NCBI GenBank assembly: GCA_043823315.1
Contig: JBDRAU010000068.1
Span: 1-6,469 of the forward strand
DNA: 6,469 nt
DNA from: JBDRAU01 sp043823315
GTDB lineage: Bacteria; Patescibacteriota; UBA1384; DTJR01
Reading direction: 5' to 3'
Shown: piece after piece, positions 1 to 6,163 of the stretch
How positions within the stretch are numbered: position 1 is the first letter of the stretch
Layout of the letters: the number at the start of each line of letters is the position of its first letter
Notes under the pieces: model-generated
Databases searched by the model: none
Told to the model about the DNA's origin: nothing
What the model saw: only the letters and a program-made list of their open reading frames with translations
Translations under genes and position numbers: made by a program

Positions 1-999
1 ATTAAAAAACTGGGCGGACTGGCAAAATTTAGCTGTTGGAATATGCCAACACTAACTGATTCAGGTGGCTACCAAGCGTTTTCCCTAGGAGAAGGAAAAC
101 GTAATTTTCAATTTTCAAATTCCAATTTTCAATCAAATCGAAATGAAAAAATTTCAAAAACAGATACAAAATTCACAGAAAAGGGAGTTGAATTTAGATC
201 GCACCTTGACGGATCTAAACATTTTATTTCCCCTGAAAAATCAATTGAAATTCAAGAGAACCTCGGCGCAGATATTATTATGGCATTCGATCATGTTGCA
301 CCCGCTGATGCAACCAAAAGCGAAGTAGAGGAGGCGATGGAGAGAACTCACCGCTGGCTCGCAAGATGTATAAAAGCAAAGTCCAAAAAAAACCAAGCAT
401 TGTTTCCAATCTGCCAAGGCGGACAATTTAAGGATCTGCGCGAGAAGTCAGCTGCTTTCATCGAGGAACTTGATCTTCCTGGGAATGCAATTGGCGGAGT
501 ATCAGTTGGCGAGAAGAAGGAAAAAATTTACGAAGTGACCAACTTGTGCACAGATATTTTGCCAGAGAATAAACCCAGATACTTAATGGGTATTGGTTAT
601 CCCGAAGATATCTGCAACGTGATTAAACTCGGAATCGATATGTTTGATTGTGTTCTGCCAACGAGGCTGGCGCGCCATGGCAACGTTTGGGTAAAATCAA
701 AATCACAAAACGCCATCAAACTTCTTGGGCTAGATTATAATTATGAGCAGATTGATCTAACAAAGAGGAAAAACTTAAACAGCGGCCCAATCGATAAATC
801 ATGCAGGTGCCCGGCTTGTCAGGCCTGCCCGAACGACAAAAATCGTTCAGTCGGGCGGGGATTCTCCAGATTTTACCTGAACCATTTAATCAAGGAAAGG
901 GAACCTCTCGGGATTCACTTATTGACAGTTCACAACCTCTATTTTACCAACCAACTCGTTCGTGACATCAGAGAGAAAATTAGAGAAAAAAAGTTCTAG
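1..999 (+). CDS. tgt: tRNA-guanine(34) transglycosylase, 5' end missing
   Basis: This cytoplasmic enzyme exchanges guanine 34 in GUN-anticodon tRNAs (Asp, Asn, His, Tyr) for a queuosine precursor. The frame is open from base 1, and the codons before the ATG at 43 read as normal TGT sequence (LGGLAKF...), so that ATG is internal. By comparison with the E. coli enzyme roughly 70 N-terminal residues are missing. Visible family signatures are LTDSGGYQ (Asp at 58-60, general acid/base), MAFDHVAP (Asp at 289-291), CQGG (Gln at 415-417), GGVSVGE (493-513) and DMFDCVLPTR with the nucleophile Asp at 646-648. The zinc ligands are C-R-C-P-A-C (802-819) and the His of TVHN (931-933). The catalytic set looks complete. 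Two in-frame inserts are odd: a TTTTCAA-repeat segment near 103-137 and a 36-nt palindrome at 824-859 between the zinc cysteines and FSR. The bacterial DEC motif is DHV here. No terminator follows the TAG stop. The family call is very secure; activity with the inserts is inferred. Confidence 0.96.
   Translation: MKKLGGLAKFSCWNMPTLTDSGGYQAFSLGEGKRNFQFSNSNFQSNRNEKISKTDTKFTEKGVEFRSHLDGSKHFISPEKSIEIQENLGADIIMAFDHVAPADATKSEVEEAMERTHRWLARCIKAKSKKNQALFPICQGGQFKDLREKSAAFIEELDLPGNAIGGVSVGEKKEKIYEVTNLCTDILPENKPRYLMGIGYPEDICNVIKLGIDMFDCVLPTRLARHGNVWVKSKSQNAIKLLGLDYNYEQIDLTKRKNLNSGPIDKSCRCPACQACPNDKNRSVGRGFSRFYLNHLIKEREPLGIHLLTVHNLYFTNQLVRDIREKIREKKF
103..132 (+). repeat. TTTTCAA heptad repeat inside tgt (in-frame insert)
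   Basis: TTTTCAA occurs at 105-111, 112-118 and 126-132, with a degenerate unit ATTCCAA at 119-125, giving four heptads in tandem. The tract encodes the low-complexity stretch NFQFSNSNFQS. It sits between FSLG and EKGVEFRS, where E. coli TGT has only about six residues and this protein has 29. A TGAAAAAATT stretch at 144-153 is nearly complementary to AATTTTCA at 103-110, so the element may be an imperfect inverted repeat with a right arm reaching past 150. The exact edges cannot be set from one sequence. The repeat itself is seen directly; calling it an insertion rests on the family comparison. Confidence 0.7.
824..859 (+). repeat. 36-nt palindromic element inserted in the tgt zinc site
   Basis: The outer stem pairs 824-832 with 851-859 (nine pairs, one G-T wobble). 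The inner stem pairs ACGA 833-836 with TCGT 843-846. The loop is 837-842, and TCAG at 847-850 is bulged. The element is exactly 36 nt, or 12 codons. Deleting it joins CAG-G to GA-TTC, giving C-Q-G-F-S-R. That restores the spacing of two residues between the last zinc Cys and the aromatic-S/T-R motif seen in E. coli (CRNYSR) and Zymomonas (CQKWSR) TGT. The CCTGCCC start is shared with the hairpin at 1100-1119. This looks like a small mobile palindromic repeat tolerated in frame. Confidence 0.8.
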
Positions 1000-1003
1000 T
1001 TCG

Positions 1004-1012
1004 TGATATAAT
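1004..1012 (+). promoter_or_regulatory. Extended -10 promoter for the ATPase operon
   Basis: TGATATAAT contains a perfect TATAAT (1007-1012) preceded by TG one base upstream, the extended -10 form. The stretch at 984-989, where a -35 would sit at 17-bp spacing, is A-rich and matches poorly. Extended -10 promoters are known to tolerate this. It lies a few bases after the tgt stop codon. The predicted transcript start near 1019 gives a leader of about 109 nt ahead of the first ATPase gene. Confidence 0.65.
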
Positions 1013-1036
1013 TTAAACATAGAAAGGAGGGTCCCA

Positions 1037-1090
1037 CACCATGCCTTACTGCAAAACGGACTACGTCCTGTTATTGCAGTGCGTTAGGTG
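1037..1090 (+). promoter_or_regulatory. Structured 5' leader hairpin
   Basis: A long stem forms from ACTGCAA 1048-1054 with TTGCAGT 1074-1080, continued inward by AAC 1055-1057 with GTT 1070-1072 and GGAC 1058-1061 with GTCC 1065-1068, closing on a TAC loop. The only irregularities are bulged single bases at 1069 and 1073, giving 14 Watson-Crick pairs. Outward, TGC 1042-1044 can pair with GCG 1081-1083, and CACC 1037-1040 with GGTG 1087-1090. No T-run follows, so this is not an intrinsic terminator. I do not recognise it as a known riboswitch class. Its place between promoter and ATPase operon suggests a regulatory leader. Confidence 0.6.
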
Positions 1091-1091
1091 A
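1041..1091 (+). CDS. Possible 16-residue leader peptide
   Basis: ATG at 1041 opens a 16-codon frame, MPYCKTDYVLLLQCVR, ending in TGA at 1089-1091. It is preceded by the best Shine-Dalgarno in the window, AAAGGAGG at 1023-1030, ten bases before the ATG. No family is recognised. Most of the frame lies within a long hairpin (1048-1080). The frame is the same as that of the following ATPase gene, with 12 sense codons between the TGA and the ATG at 1128. Its stop lies 7 nt before the hairpin that covers the next ribosome-binding site, so its translation could control the downstream gene. It could equally be a chance frame inside a structured RNA. The strong SD argues for ribosome binding, but nothing shows that the peptide has a function. 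Confidence 0.4.
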   Translation: MPYCKTDYVLLLQCVR

Positions 1092-1098
1092 AGGGATT

Positions 1099-1120
1099 TC
1101 CTGCCCCAGAGCGGGCAGGA
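1099..1120 (+). promoter_or_regulatory. GC-rich hairpin masking the ATPase ribosome-binding site
   Basis: TCCTGCCC 1099-1106 pairs perfectly with GGGCAGGA 1113-1120 around a six-base loop (1107-1112), and T1098 can wobble-pair with G1121. The 3' arm contains most of AGGAG (1117-1121), the best Shine-Dalgarno for the ATG at 1128 with 6-nt spacing. Folding would therefore hide it, leaving only the weaker GCAGG (1121-1125). A ribosome finishing at the TGA of 1089-1091 would cover part of the 5' arm and could open the stem. The CCTGCCC/GGGCRGG arms resemble the palindrome inside tgt. Confidence 0.6.
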
Positions 1121-1127
1121 GCAGGTA

Positions 1128-3587
1128 ATGCTGACTGACATATTTTATACCTATCAGGTTTATTTTTGGGTATTTTTGATATTGTTTTTTGCTGTTGTGG
1201 TTTATCTGATATACAGAGCTTTTCTTAAAACTGAATTAGCAAAACGGACTAACGACCTCATAATGCTCGAAGTAAGGTTGCCTAAGCAATACGAGCTAGA
1301 AAAATACGAACATCAGAAAAAAATTCCGGAAATAACTGCTATCGCTGACCAATTTTTTGCATCGCTCTCTTCGATGTATAACACCAAGTTTATGGGGCTA
1401 TTTTTCCAGCCAACAATCTCGTTTGAATATATCGCTAAAGACAAAGAAATAATCTTCTTTGTCGGAGTGCCAAAACATTTCCAAAGATTATTAGAAAAAC
1501 AAATTCAAAGCTTTTATCCCGAAGCTCACATAGAGCCAAACGGGGATTTTAGGATATTCAAGGAGGGAATGGAGGTTGCCTACGGATTGATAAAAACGTC
1601 AAGAAGCTACATCTATCCGATAAAAACATACGAGGATTTGGACTATGACACCATTCAAAATATTACTAACACGCTCTCGAAGATAGGCGAGGATGCAAGG
1701 GCTTCAATTCAAATTCTAATACGACCGACCAATCAAGGATGGAGGACTCACGTTGATTGGGCAATGAGAAAAATTCAGGAGGGAAGGGGAGTTCCGCTTG
1801 GAATTTCTTGGTATAACAAGATTTCATATTTCATCGGCCAGTTTATGGAAAGCTCGGTCAACAAAGACGAAAGCCTACAGAGAAAAAATACGCCGCTTCA
1901 GGAAGAAACGGTTAAACTCCTGACCAAAAAAAGCGCCAAAACCGGGTTTGATACTCAGATAAGAATTCTGGCGCTATCTAAAACAAAACAGGATGCAGAA
2001 GCTACATTGGGGAGCATCTATTCCGGATTTACTCAATTTAATTCACCCGACAGAAACACCTTAAAACTGTACCGATCCTACGAGAAGAAGATGTTCATGA
2101 CTCATTTTATATTAAGGACTTTCATACTTTTTGAAAAAATTATCCTAACTAGCGAAGAACTTGCCACGATTTATCATTTCCCCTCCGAACACATCGATAC
2201 CCCTGGGATTAGATGGTTTATGGCCAAGCGCTCGGCCGCTCCTGCGCAACTTCCAAAAGAAGGAATCATTTTAGGCAGAAATGTTTATCGGGGCGATGAA
2301 AACTTAGTTCGCCTCAAGGAAAACGACCGCAGGCGACATCTTTACTCGATCGGTATGACCGGTACCGGTAAATCAACCTTTTTTGAAAGTATGATCTTGC
2401 AGGATATAAAGAACGGTAAAGGCGTGGCCGTATTTGATCCTCACGGAGAGTTGGTTGAACACATCATAAACAAGATTCCAAAAGAAAGAGCTGAAGATGT
2501 TATTTATTTTGATCCGTCAGATACTTCGCGACCGATGGGGTTAAACCTCCTGGAGTGGAAAACGAAAGAACAAAAAGATTTCTTGGTTCAGGAAACAATT
2601 CAAATATTTTACAAACTCTTTGATCCAAACCAACAAGGATTCATCGGCCCCCAATTTGAGCATTGGATGAGAAATGCTGCCCTTACCGTAATGGAATATC
2701 CAGACGGCGGAACACTGCTTGAGATCCCCAAACTTTTTACCGATGACAATTTCAGAGAAACAAGAATCGCTTATATCAAAGACCAGGTGGTCAAATCGTT
2801 CTGGACACAGCAACTTGCTAAGACTGCCGACTTTCACAAGAGCGAAATGTACAACTACTTCATCTCTAAATTCGGGCGTTTCATGACTAATGTTACAATG
2901 AGAAATATCATAGGTCAGCCAAAATCGGCCTTTGACTTCCGTGAAGCAATGGATAGCGGAAAAATTCTACTAATTAACTTAGCTAAGGGCGAAATAGGAG
3001 AAATTAATTGTAATCTACTAGGAATGATATTCGTCGCCAGATTATTCACCGCCGCCTTATCGCGAGGCGATGTCGAGGAAAACGAGAGGAAAGATTTTTA
3101 TCTCTATGTTGACGAATTTCAAAACTTCGCAACCGATACATTTGCCTCCATCTTATCAGAGGCCCGTAAGTTCAGACTGGATCTTAACATTACGAATCAA
3201 TACATTGCCCAGATTCCGGAAAATATCCGCGATGCCATCATCGGCAACGTTGGAACATTGGTTGCGTTTCGAGTTGGTGTGCCTGATGCCGAATTTATGG
3301 AAAAGGAATTTGAGCCAGTAGCCAACAAGACAGATCTAAACAATATCGACGCCTACAATGCATACATTAAATTGCTTGTTGACAATGCTCCGACCAGACC
3401 TTTTTCGATGCAGACAATTAAGGATCCGACCGTAGAAAATATTAAACTGGGATCGGCTATAAGCGAACTCTCGAGGTTGAAGTATGGCCGTGATCAAAGT
3501 ATAGTAGAGATGGAAATACAGGACAGGATTAAAATCTTCGAAGGCGCAACCGAAAACCAAAATATTCAAAGAGAGGCAGGACAGTAA
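1128..3587 (+). CDS. Membrane-anchored VirD4/TraG-like T4SS-type ATPase
   Basis: An 819-residue protein of the T4SS coupling-protein/HerA-FtsK side of the P-loop ATPases, expected to form a ring motor moving DNA or protein across the inner membrane. Residues 12-29 form one hydrophobic segment followed by R30, K34, K39 and R40, which places the rest in the cytoplasm. Residues about 65-330 are an alpha/beta region (SFEYIAKDKEIIFFVGVPKHF) also present in the next gene. ELATIYHFP (344-352) precedes the motor. Walker A is GMTGTGKST (409-417), DPHGEL lies at 437-442, Walker B is YLYVDEFQNF with D662/E663, and LSEARK...TNQYIAQ spans about 676-695. All motor motifs are intact. ATG 1128 is the only ATG after the in-frame TGA at 1089. 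The gene overlaps the next by one base (TAATG). DNA as substrate is inferred from the family; no relaxase or channel gene is in view. Confidence 0.88.
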   Translation: MLTDIFYTYQVYFWVFLILFFAVVVYLIYRAFLKTELAKRTNDLIMLEVRLPKQYELEKYEHQKKIPEITAIADQFFASLSSMYNTKFMGLFFQPTISFEYIAKDKEIIFFVGVPKHFQRLLEKQIQSFYPEAHIEPNGDFRIFKEGMEVAYGLIKTSRSYIYPIKTYEDLDYDTIQNITNTLSKIGEDARASIQILIRPTNQGWRTHVDWAMRKIQEGRGVPLGISWYNKISYFIGQFMESSVNKDESLQRKNTPLQEETVKLLTKKSAKTGFDTQIRILALSKTKQDAEATLGSIYSGFTQFNSPDRNTLKLYRSYEKKMFMTHFILRTFILFEKIILTSEELATIYHFPSEHIDTPGIRWFMAKRSAAPAQLPKEGIILGRNVYRGDENLVRLKENDRRRHLYSIGMTGTGKSTFFESMILQDIKNGKGVAVFDPHGELVEHIINKIPKERAEDVIYFDPSDTSRPMGLNLLEWKTKEQKDFLVQETIQIFYKLFDPNQQGFIGPQFEHWMRNAALTVMEYPDGGTLLEIPKLFTDDNFRETRIAYIKDQVVKSFWTQQLAKTADFHKSEMYNYFISKFGRFMTNVTMRNIIGQPKSAFDFREAMDSGKILLINLAKGEIGEINCNLLGMIFVARLFTAALSRGDVEENERKDFYLYVDEFQNFATDTFASILSEARKFRLDLNITNQYIAQIPENIRDAIIGNVGTLVAFRVGVPDAEFMEKEFEPVANKTDLNNIDAYNAYIKLLVDNAPTRPFSMQTIKDPTVENIKLGSAISELSRLKYGRDQSIVEMEIQDRIKIFEGATENQNIQREAGQ

Positions 3588-3589
3588 TG
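3572..3589 (+). promoter_or_regulatory. TAATG stop-start overlap with upstream SD
   Basis: The TAA stop of the first ATPase (3585-3587) shares its last A with the ATG of the second (3587-3589). AGAGG at 3572-3576 and GGCAGG at 3575-3580 are the candidate Shine-Dalgarno stretches, both inside the upstream coding sequence. The arrangement points to translational coupling and to matched production of the two ATPases. No separate promoter is evident between them. Confidence 0.75.
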
Positions 3590-6163
3590 GCTCAGCGTCA
3601 AACCAGCTATAATTTTAATGAGGATCGAGTTCTTAGTAGGTTATTGATACCTAAAAACAATGAAAAAACTCCGGCAGCGGCCGAACTATTTTTCGCTGCA
3701 CTCCACGGTGTCTTCGCCCAATCAAGCCGAATCCAACCGGTAATGAGTTTTGAAATAGTTTCGGTCAATTCATTTATCCAGTTTTACATTGACGTGCCTA
3801 AGTACCTAAAAGAGTTTGTTGAGGGTCAGCTCTACGCCCAATATCCAAACGTTGAGATAAATCCCGCCGAGGAATATGTTCGGCTATCCTCCGAAAAACA
3901 CGCTGTCGGAGCAGAACTACTCACAACCAAAGAGGATGTATTTCCGATTAAGACCTTCCAAAGCTTTGAAGCGGATCCAATGAGCGGAATTACCAGCGTG
4001 CTTAGCCAGCTCGATAAAAATGATGAACTTTGGATACAGATCTGTATTGCACCCGCCAAGGATACTTGGCAAAGAAAATCAGTATCTCATGTAAACGCCA
4101 TCAAAGCAGGACGAAATCCCGGGGAAGGGTTATTAAAATCAATCGTAAGAGGAGCTTGGGGAATAACTCCTTCGATAACAGGAGAGAAAACAAATACTGC
4201 TACAGAAGTTTCTGGACCCATGGCGGCAGCCCTGAAGGGAATTGAAGAGAAATGCACAAAGCTTGGTTTTGAGACAAAGATAAGGATAGTTTCACTTTCT
4301 CCTGACCAAAACATTGCTTCGCAAAGATTGGCTGCAGTGGTTGGAGCGTTCAAGCAATACAATACAAATAACATGAACGGTTTCATGCAAGGCCAGCCAT
4401 TATCGGGACAAATGATAGTCGAACAATACAAAAAGCGTTCAATTGGCTTTAAACCCTACATTCTAAATACCGAAGAACTTGCTTCAATTTATCATCTTCC
4501 GGGAGAGTCGGTTGTAACCCCGTCGATGAATTATGCAGGTTCCAGAAAGGGGGAACCGCCGCTCAATCTTCCGATTATCGGTGAAGATCCCAAGAAAGAG
4601 CAGGAACTTTCGGTGCTCGGTACGACGAATTTCAGGGGAACAGAGAAAAAATTCGGTATTAATATACAAGACAGGGCCCTGCATATATATGCCATTGGTA
4701 AAACCGGTACTGGTAAATCAACATTACTTAAGAATATGATCATAGATGATATCTATAAGGGCAGGGGAGTTGCAGTAGTTGATCCGCACGGAGACTTGGT
4801 AGCAGATGTAATAGATCACATTCCAGAAAACAGAATCAATGATGTAATTTATTTTTCGCCGGCTGACAGAGATTATCCGGTTGGATTTAACTTATTTGAA
4901 AATGTCGATCCGGAATATAAAAATATAGTGGCGTCAGGAATAGTTGGTGTTTTTAAAAAAATATTCGGAGAATCCTGGGGACCTCGGCTCGAATACATCC
5001 TGCGAAACGTCGTTCTCGGACTACTCGATTATCCAGGCGCAACACTTCTACAGGTCCTGAAGGTTCTGACCGATACTAAATTTAGACGCATGGTGGTAGA
5101 GCAAATCTCGGACCCGATTATTAAAGACTTTTTCGTTAATGAATTTGAACGATATGACCAGAAGTTTAGAACAGAAGCGGTCGCTCCAATTCAAAACAAA
5201 GTCGGTCAATTCCTGTCTTCAACGGTAATTAGAAACATTGTAGGACAGCCCCAAAACAGCATCAATGTGCGTGAGACGATGGATAAGAGTAAGATTCTTT
5301 TGATCGATTTATCAATTGGAAGAATAGGAGAGGATAACAGCGCACTGCTTGGATCGTTGATAATTACAAAAATTCAAATGGCAGCGATGAGCAGAGCCGA
5401 GATGTCGCGCGAAGAGAGAATACCATTCTATCTTTATGTTGATGAGTTCCAAAACTTTGCAACTGACTCTTTCGCAGTGATACTTTCAGAAGCCAGAAAA
5501 TATGGTTTATCGCTGATGGTTACAAATCAATACATCGCCCAGATGCCTGAAACTGTCGCTAACGCTGTTTTCGGTAACGTGGGATCCATTATAACATTCA
5601 GAGTCGGAGCAGGGGACGCAGAGTTTTTAAACAGGGAGTTTGTACCAGTGTTCGAACCGTCGGATTTGGTTAACCTCGATAATTACGTCATTTATCTAAA
5701 AATTTCTATAAATGGAGTCACAAGTTCACCTTTCTCGGCCAAAACTGTTCTTTCGAATTATGAACCCACCGGATTCAGAGAACAGATAATCGAGCAATCC
5801 AGAATAAAATATTCTCGCTCTAGAGCTGAAGTAGAGAAGAATATTGCCGAATCAACCCTTGCGGGGGGCTCAACCGGTGCAAATCCAAACGATATAATAG
5901 GAAAAACAGAGAAGAGCGATACACCGAAGGTAAAAAATGACACCCCTGCGCCAAACGAAGTAGGGGAGGGGGAGAAGGAATTAGAGGATAATTCAGGAGA
6001 AAAAGGCGAGGATTTGCCCGACGAACTGTCCAATGTCAAGAGAGCAGAGGATTACGACACTAATAATTGGAATTTTTTAACTCGCACCAATTTTCGCAAA
6101 TTATCCGGCAAAGAGCCGGAAGAAAGTCCTGATACAAAGGCCAAGGCCAAACCCGTTAGATAA
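3587..6163 (+). CDS. Soluble paralogous VirD4/TraG-like ATPase with charged C-terminal tail
   Basis: An 858-residue paralogue of the preceding ATPase, without its N-terminal membrane segment. The start MAQRQTSYNFNEDRV is polar and no signal peptide is visible. An alpha/beta region covers about 25-290 (FFAALHGVF, MSFEIVSVNSFIQFYIDVPKYL), then ELASIYHLP (297-305). Walker A is GKTGTGKST (371-379), DPHGDL lies at 399-404, and Walker B is YLYVDEFQNF with D619/E620, followed by LSEARK and TNQYIAQ (646-652). These motifs match the neighbour almost residue for residue, so both proteins should hydrolyse ATP. From about residue 756 a disordered-looking tail rich in Glu, Asp, Lys, Pro and Gly is absent from the first protein; it ends in a more ordered patch around NWNFLTRTNF and a basic terminus (KAKAKPVR). 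The tail may be a docking arm, as C-terminal tails of some coupling proteins are. Recruitment by the anchored partner into a mixed ring is plausible but inferred. Separate rings or distinct cargoes are alternatives. Confidence 0.88.
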   Translation: MAQRQTSYNFNEDRVLSRLLIPKNNEKTPAAAELFFAALHGVFAQSSRIQPVMSFEIVSVNSFIQFYIDVPKYLKEFVEGQLYAQYPNVEINPAEEYVRLSSEKHAVGAELLTTKEDVFPIKTFQSFEADPMSGITSVLSQLDKNDELWIQICIAPAKDTWQRKSVSHVNAIKAGRNPGEGLLKSIVRGAWGITPSITGEKTNTATEVSGPMAAALKGIEEKCTKLGFETKIRIVSLSPDQNIASQRLAAVVGAFKQYNTNNMNGFMQGQPLSGQMIVEQYKKRSIGFKPYILNTEELASIYHLPGESVVTPSMNYAGSRKGEPPLNLPIIGEDPKKEQELSVLGTTNFRGTEKKFGINIQDRALHIYAIGKTGTGKSTLLKNMIIDDIYKGRGVAVVDPHGDLVADVIDHIPENRINDVIYFSPADRDYPVGFNLFENVDPEYKNIVASGIVGVFKKIFGESWGPRLEYILRNVVLGLLDYPGATLLQVLKVLTDTKFRRMVVEQISDPIIKDFFVNEFERYDQKFRTEAVAPIQNKVGQFLSSTVIRNIVGQPQNSINVRETMDKSKILLIDLSIGRIGEDNSALLGSLIITKIQMAAMSRAEMSREERIPFYLYVDEFQNFATDSFAVILSEARKYGLSLMVTNQYIAQMPETVANAVFGNVGSIITFRVGAGDAEFLNREFVPVFEPSDLVNLDNYVIYLKISINGVTSSPFSAKTVLSNYEPTGFREQIIEQSRIKYSRSRAEVEKNIAESTLAGGSTGANPNDIIGKTEKSDTPKVKNDTPAPNEVGEGEKELEDNSGEKGEDLPDELSNVKRAEDYDTNNWNFLTRTNFRKLSGKEPEESPDTKAKAKPVR

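Noticed and set aside
43..45. ATG at 43 as the true start of tgt
   Set aside because: The upstream codons in the same frame match conserved TGT sequence and the protein would lack its N-terminal part, so the gene starts before the window.
1048..1080. Leader hairpin as an intrinsic terminator for tgt
   Set aside because: No run of thymines follows, and the hairpin lies downstream of a good promoter and SD, so a leader role fits better.
1019..1090. tRNA or preQ1 riboswitch in the leader
   Set aside because: There is no T-loop sequence, acceptor pairing or CCA end for a tRNA, and no match by eye to the preQ1-I consensus. The gene controlled is an ATPase, not a queuosine gene.
2541..2837. 98-residue minus-strand open frame
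   Set aside because: It lies antisense inside the ATPase core, has no SD and reads as a shadow of the conserved plus-strand gene.
4087..4431. 114-residue minus-strand open frame
   Set aside because: Antisense to the conserved N-terminal region of the second ATPase, with no recognisable domain.
5758..6039. 93-residue minus-strand Ser/Pro/Phe-rich frame
   Set aside because: It is the antisense image of the Glu/Lys-rich tail, which by codon complement gives Ser and Phe. No independent signal.
1128..6163. Plasmid or ICE conjugation module
   Set aside because: No relaxase, VirB4, pilin, origin of transfer, integrase or attachment repeat is in the window, so mobility cannot be claimed.
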